Shown piece after piece: positions 1 through 10,425 of a stretch of DNA of 64,000 nt. A program made the position numbers and the translations under genes. Location: assembly GCA_946811695.1 (NCBI GenBank), contig OX328125.1, positions 105,674,876-105,738,875 of the forward strand. Reading direction: 5' to 3'. The notes under the pieces were generated by a model that was not told where the DNA came from, did not search any database, and saw nothing but the letters and a program-made list of their open reading frames with translations. Every line of letters starts with the position of its first letter. The first letter of the stretch is position 1. Origin of the DNA: Gonocerus acuteangulatus (taxonomy: Eukaryota > Arthropoda > Insecta > Hemiptera > Coreidae).

Positions 1-483
1 AATATTCCTAACCAAACAACATTGGGATTTTCATAAAAGTGGCATAATATTATAATATCTGTTTTTACTGCAAATATACAAAAAAAATGAAAAGTAAAAA
101 GAAGATAAAAAATAATAAATAAGAAAAATAGCAAGTCGCAGACGGGATAAGAGAGAAAGCTAATAAAAGTAAAGGAGTTTTGCTAGAGCATTGACCTCTC
201 GTAGGGGCTGTAAAAGAAGGGATGAAACTAGGAAACAGTTAGGATTTACTGCTAGTCTAACTATAAGGTTCTGCGTGTTCCTGATAAGAAATGATAAGGA
301 GGATTTTGCGGGGAGGGGGTCTGTTTTCGGGGAGCAACCAGGGCCATGTTTTCCACTTGGGGCTTAACCCCCGCTAACCCTCCCTCAATATCCTTCCTCA
401 TTCCCCACTCCAGTCTATAGTCCTCAATAACAACAGTATTCGGCGAGGATTCGGGATGTTTGTGTGCTTTCAGAAGTTTTAGT
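1..483. other. No gene seen
   Basis: This stretch is AT-rich with a more GC-rich patch around 300-410 containing G and C runs. No coding frame, RNA gene or repeat shared with the rest of the window was recognised. It ends with the 8-bp target duplication of the MITE that follows. Confidence 0.5.
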
Positions 484-759
484 CATGGGCGTATATAAGA
501 GGGAGGGGGGCTGAGGAGGCTACCCCCCCCAAATTTTGATTTAATCGGTAAAAATTTCATAAAACCCTTAAAAATAAATTAAATAAGATCATTTAGTTCA
601 TAAAACATATTCTATTTTGGGTGTAATAGCGTTTAAGTTGGCTAAAACTCTTCCAAGATCTAAATTGTTAGTATTCCATACCCCGGAAATGGTCTCAGCC
701 CCCCCCCCCCCCGAAATTTTACCAACCCCCTCCGAAATTATTTTCTATATACGCCCATG
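484..759 (+). mobile_element. hAT-type MITE, subfamily A, intact
   Basis: The element starts CATGGGCGTATATA and ends with the inverse TATATACGCCCATG. It is flanked by a perfect 8-bp direct repeat, GTTTTAGT, at 476-483 and 760-767. An 8-bp duplication with termini starting CA is typical of the hAT superfamily, so the class is inferred from that. It has G-rich and C-rich blocks just inside the ends and an AT-rich core with no coding capacity. About ten related copies occur in the window. Confidence 0.85.
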
Positions 760-877
760 GTTTTAGTTAGCTCACTGTTTTCAATTTTAATATAATTATG
801 TCGTAAAATTCTGTGCAAAAAACTAATAAGCAATAAAATTGGAAACACGGATAAATTTTTGGCAAGAAAATGAAATT

Positions 878-1060
878 AATGAAGCTAATACTGTACAGAA
901 TGAAGCTAATACTGTACAGAATGAAGCTAATACTGTGCAGAATGAAGCTAATACTGTACAGAATGAAGCTAATACTGTACAGAATGAAGCTAATACTGTA
1001 CAGAATGAAGCTAATACTGTACAGAATGAAGCTAATACTGTACAGAATGAAGCTAATACT
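878..1060 (+). repeat. 21-bp minisatellite, about 8.7 copies
   Basis: The unit AATGAAGCTAATACTGTACA plus one G repeats from 878 at 21-bp steps with almost no divergence; one unit has GTGCAG instead of GTACAG. Because 21 is a multiple of three, several frames stay open across it and give spurious repetitive peptides. It runs directly into a LINE 3' end, so it probably belongs to that LINE's 3' untranslated region. Confidence 0.9.
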
Positions 1061-1112
1061 ATGGGACTTCTGTCCCGGAATAAGAATAAAACTTTTCATT
1101 CATTCATTCATA
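1061..1112 (+). mobile_element. LINE 3' terminus
   Basis: It contains the hairpin GGGACTTCTGTCCC, then an A-rich stretch and a (TTCA)n tail. The same terminus lies on the minus strand at 11213-11262, where it follows a reverse-transcriptase C-terminal coding remnant, which identifies it as a LINE end. A 3' hairpin with a short tandem tail instead of poly(A) resembles CR1/L2-type elements; the clade is inferred. Confidence 0.65.
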
Positions 1113-1280
1113 CAGTTGATTTTCTCACACCTCTGCCCGTTTCTTCGTTCCAACTGCAATCAGTACGATTAGGAAGTCAATGAATGGCTGGGATTTCCAA
1201 GCTTCCTTAAACATTACAGATTATAAACCGCCGTCTTATTTTTATCAAATTACTGATTTTTCGTCTTAAAGACCTCCAAT

Positions 1281-1872
1281 TATCCTATTATTTTTTTTTA
1301 TATATTTTTTTTTTATCTTTCTACATATAATCTATTTTCTACATAAATGTCCTCAGTTTAATTAATTTATTAAACCAGTTTAATACATTCATTAAGTTTA
1401 ATTTTAATTTTTAATTGTAATTTTAAACTAATAATCTTATTTATTTTATTTTTTTTTCTGCATATAATGTTCTCAGTTTAATTAATTTAATAAATAATTT
1501 TAATACATTCATTAAGTTTAATTTTAACATTCTAATTGTAATTTTGAATTAATAATCTTATTTGTTTATTTACCTTTATTTTTCTACAGATAATCTTTTT
1601 CCTACACATAATGTTCGCAGTTTAATTAATTTATTTAATCATCTTAATACATTCATCAAGCTTAATTTTAAATTTTTAATTGTAATTTCTAATTAATAAT
1701 CTTATTTATGTTTAATTTATTTTTCTACATATAAAACTATTAAATCATTTAAGTAAACTGTAAAATATTGTATACAAAATACATGCGATATTGCAATGCA
1801 TGGGGCATGTAGTAAATAAACGGCCATACCTTAGGGTTACTGAGGTATGGAAAAAAAAAAAAAAAAAAAAAA
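1281..1872 (+). mobile_element. AT-rich retroposon with poly(A) tail and 13-bp TSD
   Basis: The segment is flanked by AAAGACCTCCAAT at 1268-1280 and 1873-1885. Its body is three diverged tandem units of about 120-144 bp, each containing CAGTTTAATTAATTTA. The 3' end carries AATAAA near 1815, an 8-bp-stem hairpin (CCATACCT ... AGGTATGG) and about 20 A residues. The target duplication and A tail indicate target-primed reverse transcription. No coding region or tRNA-like promoter was seen, so it may be the 5'-truncated 3' end of a LINE. Confidence 0.7.
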
Positions 1873-2084
1873 AAAGACCTCCAATGTTACCATTATTTAA
1901 ATACCAAAATTAAAAACATTTATACTATATATTGAACTGATACAACTATGACTATTGATATATATACGATCCTTCAAGAAATAAATTCTCCTTCAAAAAA
2001 TAAAGTTTTTATTTTTATTAGGAATAATCAATATCAGAACCCAATAGATAGCAATAAATGCTTGCATCATAAAAGAGATACTGA

Positions 2085-2600
2085 GTATTTTTGCGAAGTG
2101 CACATCCAGTTACTTTGAAGTATCTTTATTGATTTTAAACAGTGATTTTGGTACTTACGGATTAGCTTACAAGTTTTTTTGCAGGTTTTCTATTACATCT
2201 TTAGAGTTATCTAAGGTTAGAAACCATATTATATAAATATAGTAATCAAAAGTTGAAATAGTAATGAAAAGTATTTAAAATCACTCCAATCACTACTAAA
2301 AGTAACTACTTTTGACTACTGTATTCATATTATATGGTTTCTAACTAACCCTTAGATAACTTGTATTTGCAAGTAATACTTTTAGGCTAGTAAAGCATAA
2401 ATGAAAATAAGCAGAATATATTTCAGCAAGTAATATTTATTAATAAAAAGGTTAATATAATAAAAATCAATGGTAATTCTGAAGTTTAGGGGCCTCCTCA
2501 CCGATATTTTTGTCCGGTGGTTCTATAAAATATTTATATTTATTTCGCATTATGGGCATGCGTGCTATGCGTTTCCATATTTTTGGCAAGAAGAGAATTT
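2085..2600. repeat. Fragments of dispersed inverted-repeat elements
   Basis: Positions 2093-2150 resemble the end of the element at 59640-60427 (CATCCAGTTACTTT) and a fragment at 24700-24905. Positions 2209-2255 and 2310-2361 form an imperfect inverted repeat centred on GGTTAGAAACCATATTATAT. Positions 2481-2505 resemble the end of the element at 21521. Positions 2556-2574 hold the complement of the GGAAACGCATAGCA motif found in those elements. This is a mosaic of decayed copies. Confidence 0.5.
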
Positions 2601-3399
2601 CTTATTAACTCCTATTTGTTCTGGTCTTATTGGTTTTGTAATTTAAATTTTTTTCTCTAACGTATAGCTAGAATCATAAAGTATTCAACTATCTTGAAAA
2701 TAAGTAGTTTTGACTTGTTTTAAAACATTGAAAAATAAGTATGAATGGTTTTGCAACAAATCAGTTAGACACTTCCTAAAATTGCCTCTGATTTTCGTAC
2801 AAGAAGTTGCAATGTACTGTAATATGTGTTGACGACAATGAAGATGAAAACGATATAGTTAGACAAATATTTATTTCTTAAAAACAGCACGAGACTTCAA
2901 TGTCACATGGGCTTAATAATAGATAATGTACCTAGCTCAAATGTGCGTAATAGTTTCGGCACACATAGATAATAGGTGGGATGACTCAGAGCAATGGTAA
3001 ATTCAGAATATCATTTCTCACGCGGAAATATTGCAATTTCGGCAGGAAATAAAAAAAATTGAGAATTCGTCCAGAAATCTTAATTCTTGTGGCATTTTGT
3101 TTGTGAATTATCAATATATTTTTTGATCCTTAAGTATTAGTTTTAATTTGAGAACATCAACCAATCGCCCATTCCCCAGATTCAAACAGAAATGAACAGT
3201 AAAAACTGAGTGAAGTTTTTTTTTTTATTTATCTTATAAATTTCACTAATTAACTGTAATGACCATAAGATATTTGCGCATTAGAAGCATAGAAACGCAG
3301 ATCCAAAGGTTGATATATAAAAAAACACCCATAGAAGAATTTTTTTTCAGAAAAATTAACTCGCCGGAATTTTAAACTCGCCTTTTCAAGGTCAGTTAC
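2601..3399. other. No gene seen
   Basis: AT-rich sequence with no recognisable coding frame, RNA or repeat apart from short A and T runs. Confidence 0.5.
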
Positions 3400-4400
3400 G
3401 TTGCCAATTACGCTTCGCCGGTGACATAATTGGAGCTTACAATTCTGGACCCAAAGCCGATCTTGACAAGTTTATTTATCAATAAAAATATCTGCAATCA
3501 GATAAATTTGTCCTCAATCTAAATCTTTATTATTGCCATTCTGTGACGTTATGCTAGGCAGCGTAATTTGTTATGCGTCCGAGCGTAACCCACGAGGATC
3601 TGCGTCCAAATTCCATCGCAGAGAGTTGATTTTTCAATAACGTTGCCCACCTTTAGATAAATTTGCTCTCAAGCTAAATCTTTGGCTCAATTTTTCATTT
3701 TGTGATGTTATGCCTCCGAGCGTAATTGGTCATGCGTCCGAGCGTAAACCTCGAGGTTCTGCGTCCAAATTCCATCGCAGAGAGTTGATTTTTCAATAAC
3801 GTAGCACACCTTTAGATAAATTTGCTCTCAAGCTAAATCTTTGGCTCAATTTTTCATTTTGTGATGTTATGCCTCCGAGCGTAATTGGTCATGCGTCCGA
3901 GCGTAAACCACGAGGTTCTGCGTCCAAATTCCATCGCAGAGAGTTGATTTTTCAATAACGTTGCCCACCTTTAGATAAATTTGCTCTCAAGCTAAATCTT
4001 TGGCTCAATTTTTCATTTTGTGATGTTATGCCTCCGCGCGTAATTGGTCATGCGTCCGAGCGTAAACCACGAGGTTCTGCGTCCAAATTCCATCGCAGAG
4101 AGTTGATTTTTCAATAACGTAGCACACCTTTAGATAAATTTGCTCTCAAGCTAAATCTTTGGCTCAATTTTTCATTTTGTGATGTTATGACTCCGAGCGT
4201 AATTGGTCATGCGTCCGAGCGTAAACCAGAAGGATCTTTGTTCAGGTTCCAGCGTAGAAAGTCAATTTCTCAATAACGTTGTTTGGATTTAGACAAATAT
4301 TCCGTATATCTAAATATTTACTTCAATTTGCAATTCTGTGATGTTCTGTCCGATAGCGTAGTTGGTAAGGCGCCCCATTGTAAACCGGAAGGAACTTGGT
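3400..4400 (+). repeat. 159-bp satellite array, about 6 units
   Basis: The phrase TGCGTCCAAATTCCATCGCA recurs at 3601, 3760, 3919 and 4078, giving an exact 159-bp period. Outer copies on both sides are more diverged. Each monomer also carries an internal partial duplication around TCCGAGCGTAA. Adjacent monomers differ at few positions (for example GCCTCCGAGC versus GCCTCCGCGC). The array carries no coding sequence. Confidence 0.9.
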
Positions 4401-4492
4401 AGGCAATAGTTAAGATTTTTAAAATATAAAGACAATGAGTATTTGTTTGCTCAAGACTTGGCTCAGGGCGAATTAAACGAGAGTCAAGGTTG

Positions 4493-4763
4493 CATGGGCG
4501 TATATAGGGGGGGGCTGCAGCACCCCCCCCCCCCCCAAATTTTTGATTTGATCGGTAAAAATTGTATAAAACCCTTAAAAATAAATTAAATAAGATCATT
4601 TAGTTCATAAACACATATTCTATTATGGGTGTAATAGCGTTTAAGTTGGCTAAAACTCTTCCAAGATCTAAATTGTTAGTATTCCATACACCGGAAATGG
4701 TCTCAGCCCCCCCCCCGAAATTTACCCAGCCCCCTCCGAAATTATTTTCTATATACGCCCATG
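4493..4763 (+). mobile_element. hAT-type MITE, subfamily A
   Basis: It has the same CATGGGCG termini and interior as the copy at 484-759. The flanks CAAGGTTG and CTAGGTTG agree at 7 of 8 positions, consistent with an aged 8-bp target duplication. Confidence 0.8.
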
Positions 4764-4867
4764 CTAGGTTGTAAAAGTTATTTCTCTTCCCAGAACATTC
4801 TTCCTGAAGAAGAATTCGAACTCAAGACTAACTTAAAAAATGGTCGTTGTATTCAATGTCATTCAGC

Positions 4868-5144
4868 CATGGGCGTATATAAGGGGGATGGCTGAGGGGG
4901 CTGCAGCCCCTCCCCGAAATTTTTATTTTATCGGTAAAAATATGTCATAAAAATCTTAAGGATTAATAGATAGAAGATAAATTAAATAAGATCACTTAGT
5001 TCAGCATTTTTTGGGGGGTGTAAAAGCGTTTTAATCCCCTGTCTATTCCAAGTTTTAGATTGTTAGCATTCCATGCCCCCGAAACGATCTCAGCTCCCCC
5101 AAAATTTTCCCAGCCCCCCAAATCATTTTTTATATACGCCCATG
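4868..5144 (+). mobile_element. hAT-type MITE, subfamily A, diverged
   Basis: Both termini and the G-run/C-run architecture are present, but the interior is more diverged and no good target duplication remains. It lies only about 100 bp from the previous copy in the same orientation. Confidence 0.75.
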
Positions 5145-6035
5145 CATCACTACGCCTGTTATATTGAGTCTACTTTTGTTACAATTAGGGTTTCTTGGCT
5201 GGTGTTGATTTATCCTAAGTGAGTGTACTTTTGTTCTGAATTTATACACAATTGAACGATGGTTATTGACAAACTTGCTCAATTTATTTACAGATTTCTA
5301 CAGATCTATGACAGTATGATTGTAGAAAAGTAGAGTGGGGAGGGTGTTTACAGAAAGGGTGGGGAGGGGGGGCCCTCTCCCTTTCTGTAGGGTCTTTACC
5401 CCGCCCATCGTCACCGCCTACAATGTCTGCTACAAACTTTATCTATTATCTATCTAACCTCTTATCACTACGACTAGACAGAGTATTTTCTTAAAAAAAT
5501 TAATGTTTAAAGCTTTCTTCAAGTGTCTATTACTATACGAGGCAACACTAGACCTAGCGACCATCGTCCTTATCAATTACACATAATTGTTAATTTATTA
5601 AACTTAACGCAAGCAAAAAATATTGATAACTTGTTACGTTAAAGTAAAGACTACGTACTTCTATATTTTCCACGATAATGAATCTTAATCTTTCAAAAGT
5701 ATCAATGGCTTCTTTTATTCATTTAATACTAAATAACCCTAGTATTGACAAGAATTTTATTGCTAATTGCTATCTTTAATGTGAGTTTATCTTCGAATAT
5801 TGTAAGTGAAACTTATCAGGAACACAGATTATCATATTCATAATTTTACTACAAGACATCTTACTCTATAAACAGACAATAAATTACCACCGTACAACTC
5901 AGGAGCGGACCTTTAGCTACTCTGATAACGGGCAATAAGAAATTGTATTTGCTGGACTCCGAAGTGCCCACAGAATGCTAACATAGGAATATGTCATGAC
6001 AGGACTTAACAAACCAATTTGTGATATATGTGTTG
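5145..6035. other. No gene seen
   Basis: AT-rich sequence without supported coding potential. Around 5330-5410 there is a G-rich then C-rich self-complementary patch (AGAAAGGGTGGGG ... CCCTTTCTGTAGGG) that could form a hairpin. Confidence 0.5.
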
Positions 6036-6524
6036 CATATTTTGCGTTATATTTTTAAAATGTACTAACAATACAAGGAAGAACCTTGCAAACGGGGTTT
6101 CGATGCGTCAAGTAGTTCTATGTAAAGAGACGTTTTCATTTGCATGTGATCCTCATCTGAAATTCCAAAAAAAGCCACTAGAATTTATTTAAATAGTATT
6201 TTTGTTAAGGAAGGTCTAATTCAGCTTAGGAGAATGTGCTCAGCATTAAAAATTGTATTTATTGCAAAGAAAAAAAAAATTAATTCATTATTTGTGATCT
6301 GTAATTTTGGCCTAAAGCTCCAATTTTTATGTATTTTCTTTTTTTAGTTTACACTAATGAGAATCGTTTTGTTGATTTTTTTTTTTTTTTTTTTGAATTT
6401 CCGATGAGGCATACATGCAAATGAAAACGTATTTTTACAGAGAACTACTTGAAGCAACGAAACCCCGTTTGAACGGTTCTTCGTTGTTTTGTTAGTACAT
6501 TTTAAAAATATAATGCAAAATATG
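6036..6524. mobile_element. Terminal-inverted-repeat element, arms about 130 bp
   Basis: The left arm (6036-6166) and the reverse complement of 6394-6524 match over about 130 bp, including AAACGGGGTTTCG and CGTTTTCATTTGCATG. The central 230 bp is AT-rich and non-coding. Sequence to the right ends with GGGCCACCCTGTA, which resembles a Tc1/mariner-type terminus, but no matching left end was found. The superfamily is unassigned. Confidence 0.65.
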
Positions 6525-6701
6525 GGTAAAGAGAAACCCCTTCCTTTCAAGGCTCTATTTGAGCCCTTAGAAGTGTTATTTTTTCATTTCCAAGGGCAAC
6601 ATTTTATAGATCTTGACAAGAACTACAACTTTGCTCCTATGGAAAATTTTGATATCTCAAACCGTTTAGTAAGTATTTCTCTTGTGGCCCGCTTATCTGG
6701 G

Positions 6702-7019
6702 CCACCCTGTATATATAATTAGAACAGCTGGCATATAACATATGTAACATGTCCCCTTTTTATGAACAATTTATAGGAACACTTAACTATTAAAATAATA
6801 ATACACATTTGCTTAATTTAAAGTGTTAGTTTAAGGTGAATCCTATTTCGGCGATTAACGCTTCTTCACCAGAAAGGACCTTCGGAGGCGTGGGTTCGTT
6901 CCCACCGCTGCCACCATATATAACAATAAGCACAACCGCACTGCTTGAGATATGTTTATTAACTAACTCAACAAGGATATATATTTAATTAGAACAGCTG
7001 GCATATAACATATGTAACA
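6702..7019 (-). mobile_element. Miniature LTR-retrotransposon remnant (TRIM-like)
   Basis: Read on the minus strand, a candidate 5' LTR (7019 down to 6917) starts TGTTACATATG and holds an AATAAA. It is followed at once by TGGTGGCAGCGGTGGG, complementary to the 3' end of a tRNA-Leu. About 115 bp later comes a purine tract (AAAAAGGGGACA, 6750-6762) and a second copy of the LTR start (6749 down to about 6710). The order LTR, primer site, purine tract, LTR is diagnostic, and no coding region lies between. The second LTR is cut short beside a mariner-like end. The candidate LTR ends in TATA rather than CA, which is a weak point. Confidence 0.65.
6878..6916 (-). other. Primer-binding site matching tRNA-Leu 3' part with CCA
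   Basis: The plus strand reads like the variable arm, T arm, acceptor strand and CCA of a eukaryotic tRNA-Leu (CTTCGGAGGCGTGGGTTCG, then CCCACCGCTGCCA and CCA). Nuclear tRNA genes do not encode CCA, so this is not a tRNA gene. The match is about 38 nt where primer sites usually match about 8-18 nt. The only clear mismatch sits in the T loop (TTCGTTCCC against the usual TTCGAATCCC), around the normally methylated A58. Confidence 0.6.
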
Positions 7020-7635
7020 ATATCCAATAGAGACTTTACCGTAAAACACCTACTTACGGAATGCAGTAGACGAAACAAAGTAAATATTCCACATTACATA
7101 AACAAATTGTTGAGGGACAGCAGCCAATACATAAAAAATATATTCTTTTACTTGCAGTTTTTTTTTCTCTTCAATTTGTGTAAAAACGTATTTGTTTTGG
7201 TCCAAAATAAAAATGATTCTTGTTTGTGTTACTTGCAGACCAATAAACTATACAATCTAATTTGTAGACGTCTGCTGAATAGCCGCTAGCTTTCTGGCAT
7301 TTCGGAACCTCTGTTTATGGGAATAAGTGAATCAATGTTTTTGACGACAATGCTGATCCATTAAACCATTAAGGTACCATCCTGATGGAGTGATTTCACC
7401 GTAGTAGTGAAATACTTATAAATAAATATCTGCTGATACATGAACTCCGAAACCCGTAGCTTATGGTTTGAGCAAGGGGATCTGATTGTAGAGGAAGTCC
7501 TTGAATGTGATTAGGAAGTGTTGGTAGGAGTCCGTGACCTGCTTTGTACCTCTTACATCTCCAGGCCCCCACCAATACATCGCTTAAATACCACGCTCAT
7601 TTCCTATTGCAACACTCTACTATATCAGACTTATT

Positions 7636-7721
7636 TTAGCGCGGTTCCTCCCTCCCTCCATGGGGATGAAAAAAAAACCTGCTTATGAGGTTCGTCTCAG
7701 GATGCAATCCGCAAGTGCCGA
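7636..7721 (+). repeat. Dispersed repeat containing TTTTAGCGCGGTTCCTCC
   Basis: This segment closely matches 12787-12880 (AGCGCGGTTCCTCCCTCC, then GCTTAT and AATCCG.AAGTGCCGA). Here it abuts the left arm of the large foldback element. Function and class are unknown. Confidence 0.5.
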
Positions 7722-8507
7722 GTAGTCGTTCTCATTTTAGGATTCAATAAATGAGAACAAGCTTCTTATTATATAGTTTTTTTAGGAAACGTTTATTCAT
7801 GTGTGTTTTCAATTAGGGGTAATAATACCTTGAAACTTTTTTTTTTTAATTTTTTACGGGCTAATATTCTTCCTTAACTAATCAAAAATGACATCCAAAA
7901 GTGTTTATATGAAGAAATAATTTTTAAATGGGCAAAAAATACCATTTTCCGGGAGAACAACCTATGCCCAGTGAACGCGATTCTTATTTGAAGATAATTT
8001 TTTGAATGAGCTTCCATTGGTCCCTTTTTAATTGTTTTTTAATTATTTTTTTTGGTCCTCCTTCAATAAATTTCAAAATTAAAACCAATTTTTTTTGTAA
8101 TCTTTATTATAACAAAGTATGAAAAAAAATATGAACATTAAACTTTGTAGTCGTTTTCTCAAAACTATGCTTTACAAATCGGGCTATACATTGACGTCTT
8201 CAATTCCTGCCCGATCAACTTCAAATTTTAACTGCAGCTTCCTCATGATATTTGCTACTAAATTACCTTGTTTTTTTTTGTTTTTTTCAATTCATTGAAT
8301 AATTTTAGTTGTTTTTCTTTCTTGATTAAAAACTGCCGCCTGCAGACTATCGCCCGTGAAAAAGGGGGTTTCCTTTTCTCGCACTCAGCGCCGCCAATTT
8401 TTTTTTTTTTATGAAAAATTGAAACTTTTTTTTTAGGGATAATGTAGGGACATCCCATATGGGGGTCCCTACATTCAGAACCCATAAATCAGGATAAACT
8501 GGTTAAA

Positions 8508-8508
<1 letters not shown>

Positions 8509-8560
<52 letters not shown>
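8509..8560. repeat. (TA)n microsatellite
   Basis: About 25 TA units near the centre of the foldback element. Confidence 0.95.
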
Positions 8561-8563
<3 letters not shown>

Positions 8564-8741
8564 TTGGTGATTAAAAGATTTCTTTGTATTGGAATAATAT
8601 ATATATATATATCCTCCTTTTCTAAGTTACCAAGATCTGTTTTATTTTTATTTTAATTGCTTAAAGAGTCATTTTCTTGAAATTATAAATAATAAATAAA
8701 TAAATATTGTACAATTCTTTATACCAAACATTTTATATGGG

Positions 8742-8749
<8 letters not shown>

Positions 8750-8800
<51 letters not shown>

Positions 8801-9133
8801 AATCAGTCCCGTAACAGGCCACGACGGGCAGATACTATAGAGATATCTGATTCATGATCATACGGCACTCTAGGGAGGTAGTGTGGTCAGTACTATGCTC
8901 CGGCCGCCTGATTTTCCCCTTGGCTGCTTCGACTGTTAGAGTCATTAGGACCCAAGGTACCCATTATTAAATTAATTAAAGGCTGGGTTGGCCTAGGGAC
9001 GGTCAGGGAGGCCGAATTAAACCCATGAACGAATACACTAGAAGAAAAAAATCTTTAGTGCTACCTCGGGATTTGAACTCGGTTCCTCCAGCGTATGAGT
9101 CTAGAGCTGTACCAATGAGCTAACCTCGCCCCC
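8750..9133 (-). mobile_element. tRNA-derived SINE, family 2, full length
   Basis: Read on the minus strand it begins GCGAGGTTAGCTCATTGGTA, a tRNA-like head with an A-box, and has a B-box at GAGTTCAAATCCCG. It continues through the conserved body (GGCCTCCCTGACCGTCCCTA) and ends GGGACTGATTCC followed by a long poly(T), seen as poly(A) at 8750-8798. A perfect 15-bp target duplication, ATATGGGATGTTAAA, lies at 8735-8749 and 9134-9148. It is inserted at the centre of the foldback element. Confidence 0.9.
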
Positions 9134-9520
9134 ATATGGGATGTTAAATTATCCCTAAAAAAAGAATTCAATTTCTCATAAAAAAAAATTGGCGGCGCTG
9201 TGTGTGAGAAACGGAAACCCTCTTTTTCACGGGCGATAGTCTGCAGGCGGCAATTTTTAATCAAGAACGAAAAACTAAAATTATTCAGTGAATTGAAAAT
9301 ACAAAACAAGCTAATTTAGTAGCAAATATCATCAGGAAGCTGCAGTTAATATTTGAAGACGTCAGAGTATTGCCCGATTTGTTAAGCATAGTTTTAAGAA
9401 AACGACTTTAAAGTTTAATGTTCATATTTTTTCTATTTAATATTTTTCATAGTTTGTTGCAATAATAATAACAAAAATTTACTGAAGGAGGATAAAAAAA
9501 ACATAACAATTAATAAGGAT

Positions 9521-9919
9521 GGATGGATGGATTGGGTGTTTAAGGGCAGAAAACATCTAGGTCCTCACCGCCCTCAAGTGTAGTGCTAGTGAGTCGTGTA
9601 TATGTCGTGAGAGGGATTGTAATTTTGTGTTTAGGACAGTGCATGACAATCAACTGTAATTTTTATGACCTCTACTCTTTTTTTTTTTTTTTTTAACCTA
9701 TGTCATTGCTTACGACTAACTTGTTACTTAGATACTAATAGAACTATTTGCACTAAAACTAATACTAACATACAGTATAGCACTATTAATACAGTTAAGA
9801 GACTTGTATATAATTTTCTTCTTTTTTTTTTTAATGCATATACATATATATATGTATATCTTTTTTATATGTATATATCTATTTTTTCTGAGTAATGTTG
9901 TATATATCCTTTTTTTTAA

Positions 9920-9966
<47 letters not shown>

Positions 9967-10003
9967 TTTTTATATTTATATATCTATTTTTCTGAGTAAT
10001 GGC

Positions 10004-10033
<30 letters not shown>
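9521..10033 (-). mobile_element. Retroposon with (ATCC)n tail, 10-bp TSD
   Basis: ATTAATAAGG occurs on both sides (about 9511-9520 and 10034-10043), and the right arm of the foldback element resumes immediately after. On the minus strand the insert ends with a GGGCGGTGAGGACC...CTGCCC hairpin region and (ATCC)n, and it begins with poly(A). It also contains (TA)n at 9922-9964. The bounded insert and its tail indicate target-primed insertion; no coding frame is recognisable. Confidence 0.65.
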
Positions 10034-10034
<1 letters not shown>

Positions 10035-10365
10035 ATTAATAAGGGACCAATGGAAGCTCGCTCAAAAAATTATCTTCAAATCAGAAACGCGTTCACTATT
10101 TTTTGTCCATTTAAAAATTTGTTCTTTACTATATAATTTTTGATTGGTTAAGGAAGAATTTTAGACCCCTTAATTGAAAACATACATGAATAAAAGTTTC
10201 CTAAAAAAACTATATAATAAGAAGATTGTTCTCATTTATTGAATCCTAAAATAAGAAACGACTGTTTTATAAAAAAAAAAAAAACTGTAAAGATTTCAAG
10301 GGTCAACAATCTAAGGCTGTAGTGATTGACCAACTTTGTCATGTATTATTAAAAATAAATAAATA

Positions 10366-10425
10366 AGTTGACGAGTCTCGAACCGTTGACATCAGACGAT
10401 TTTGTGTTTTGATCATGCACGCCAT
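10366..10425 (-). repeat. tRNA-like SINE head fragment
   Basis: On the minus strand a B-box-like GGTTCGAGACT lies about 40 nt downstream of TGGCGTGCATGATC, which resembles an A-box. No full cloverleaf forms. It is probably a decayed tRNA-derived SINE. Confidence 0.35.

Larger units (their letters stand above)
7722..10265. mobile_element. Large foldback (inverted-repeat) element, interrupted
   Basis: The left arm (7722-8467) and right arm (9131-10265) are reverse complements over more than 700 bp, with indels. Shared landmarks include GACTATCGCCCGTGAAAAAG, CTGCAG, AACGACTAC/AAGTCG and GGGACCAATGGAAGC. The right arm is interrupted by a retroposon at 9521-10033 and the centre by a SINE at 8750-9133. 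Removing both leaves an element of about 1.6 kb. No transposase is encoded, and the outermost termini and target duplication were not resolved. Confidence 0.75.

Noticed and set aside
490..497. TATA-box promoters at GCGTATATAAG
   Set aside because: The motif is the terminal inverted repeat of a MITE and recurs at every copy, with no downstream gene.
767..1183. Open frames of 100-114 codons on both strands with repeating heptapeptides
   Set aside because: They are translations of the 21-bp minisatellite, whose length is a multiple of three, so all frames stay open without selection.
6878..6916. tRNA-Leu gene
   Set aside because: The 5' half is missing and CCA is encoded, which eukaryotic nuclear tRNA genes lack; it sits in an LTR-type arrangement.
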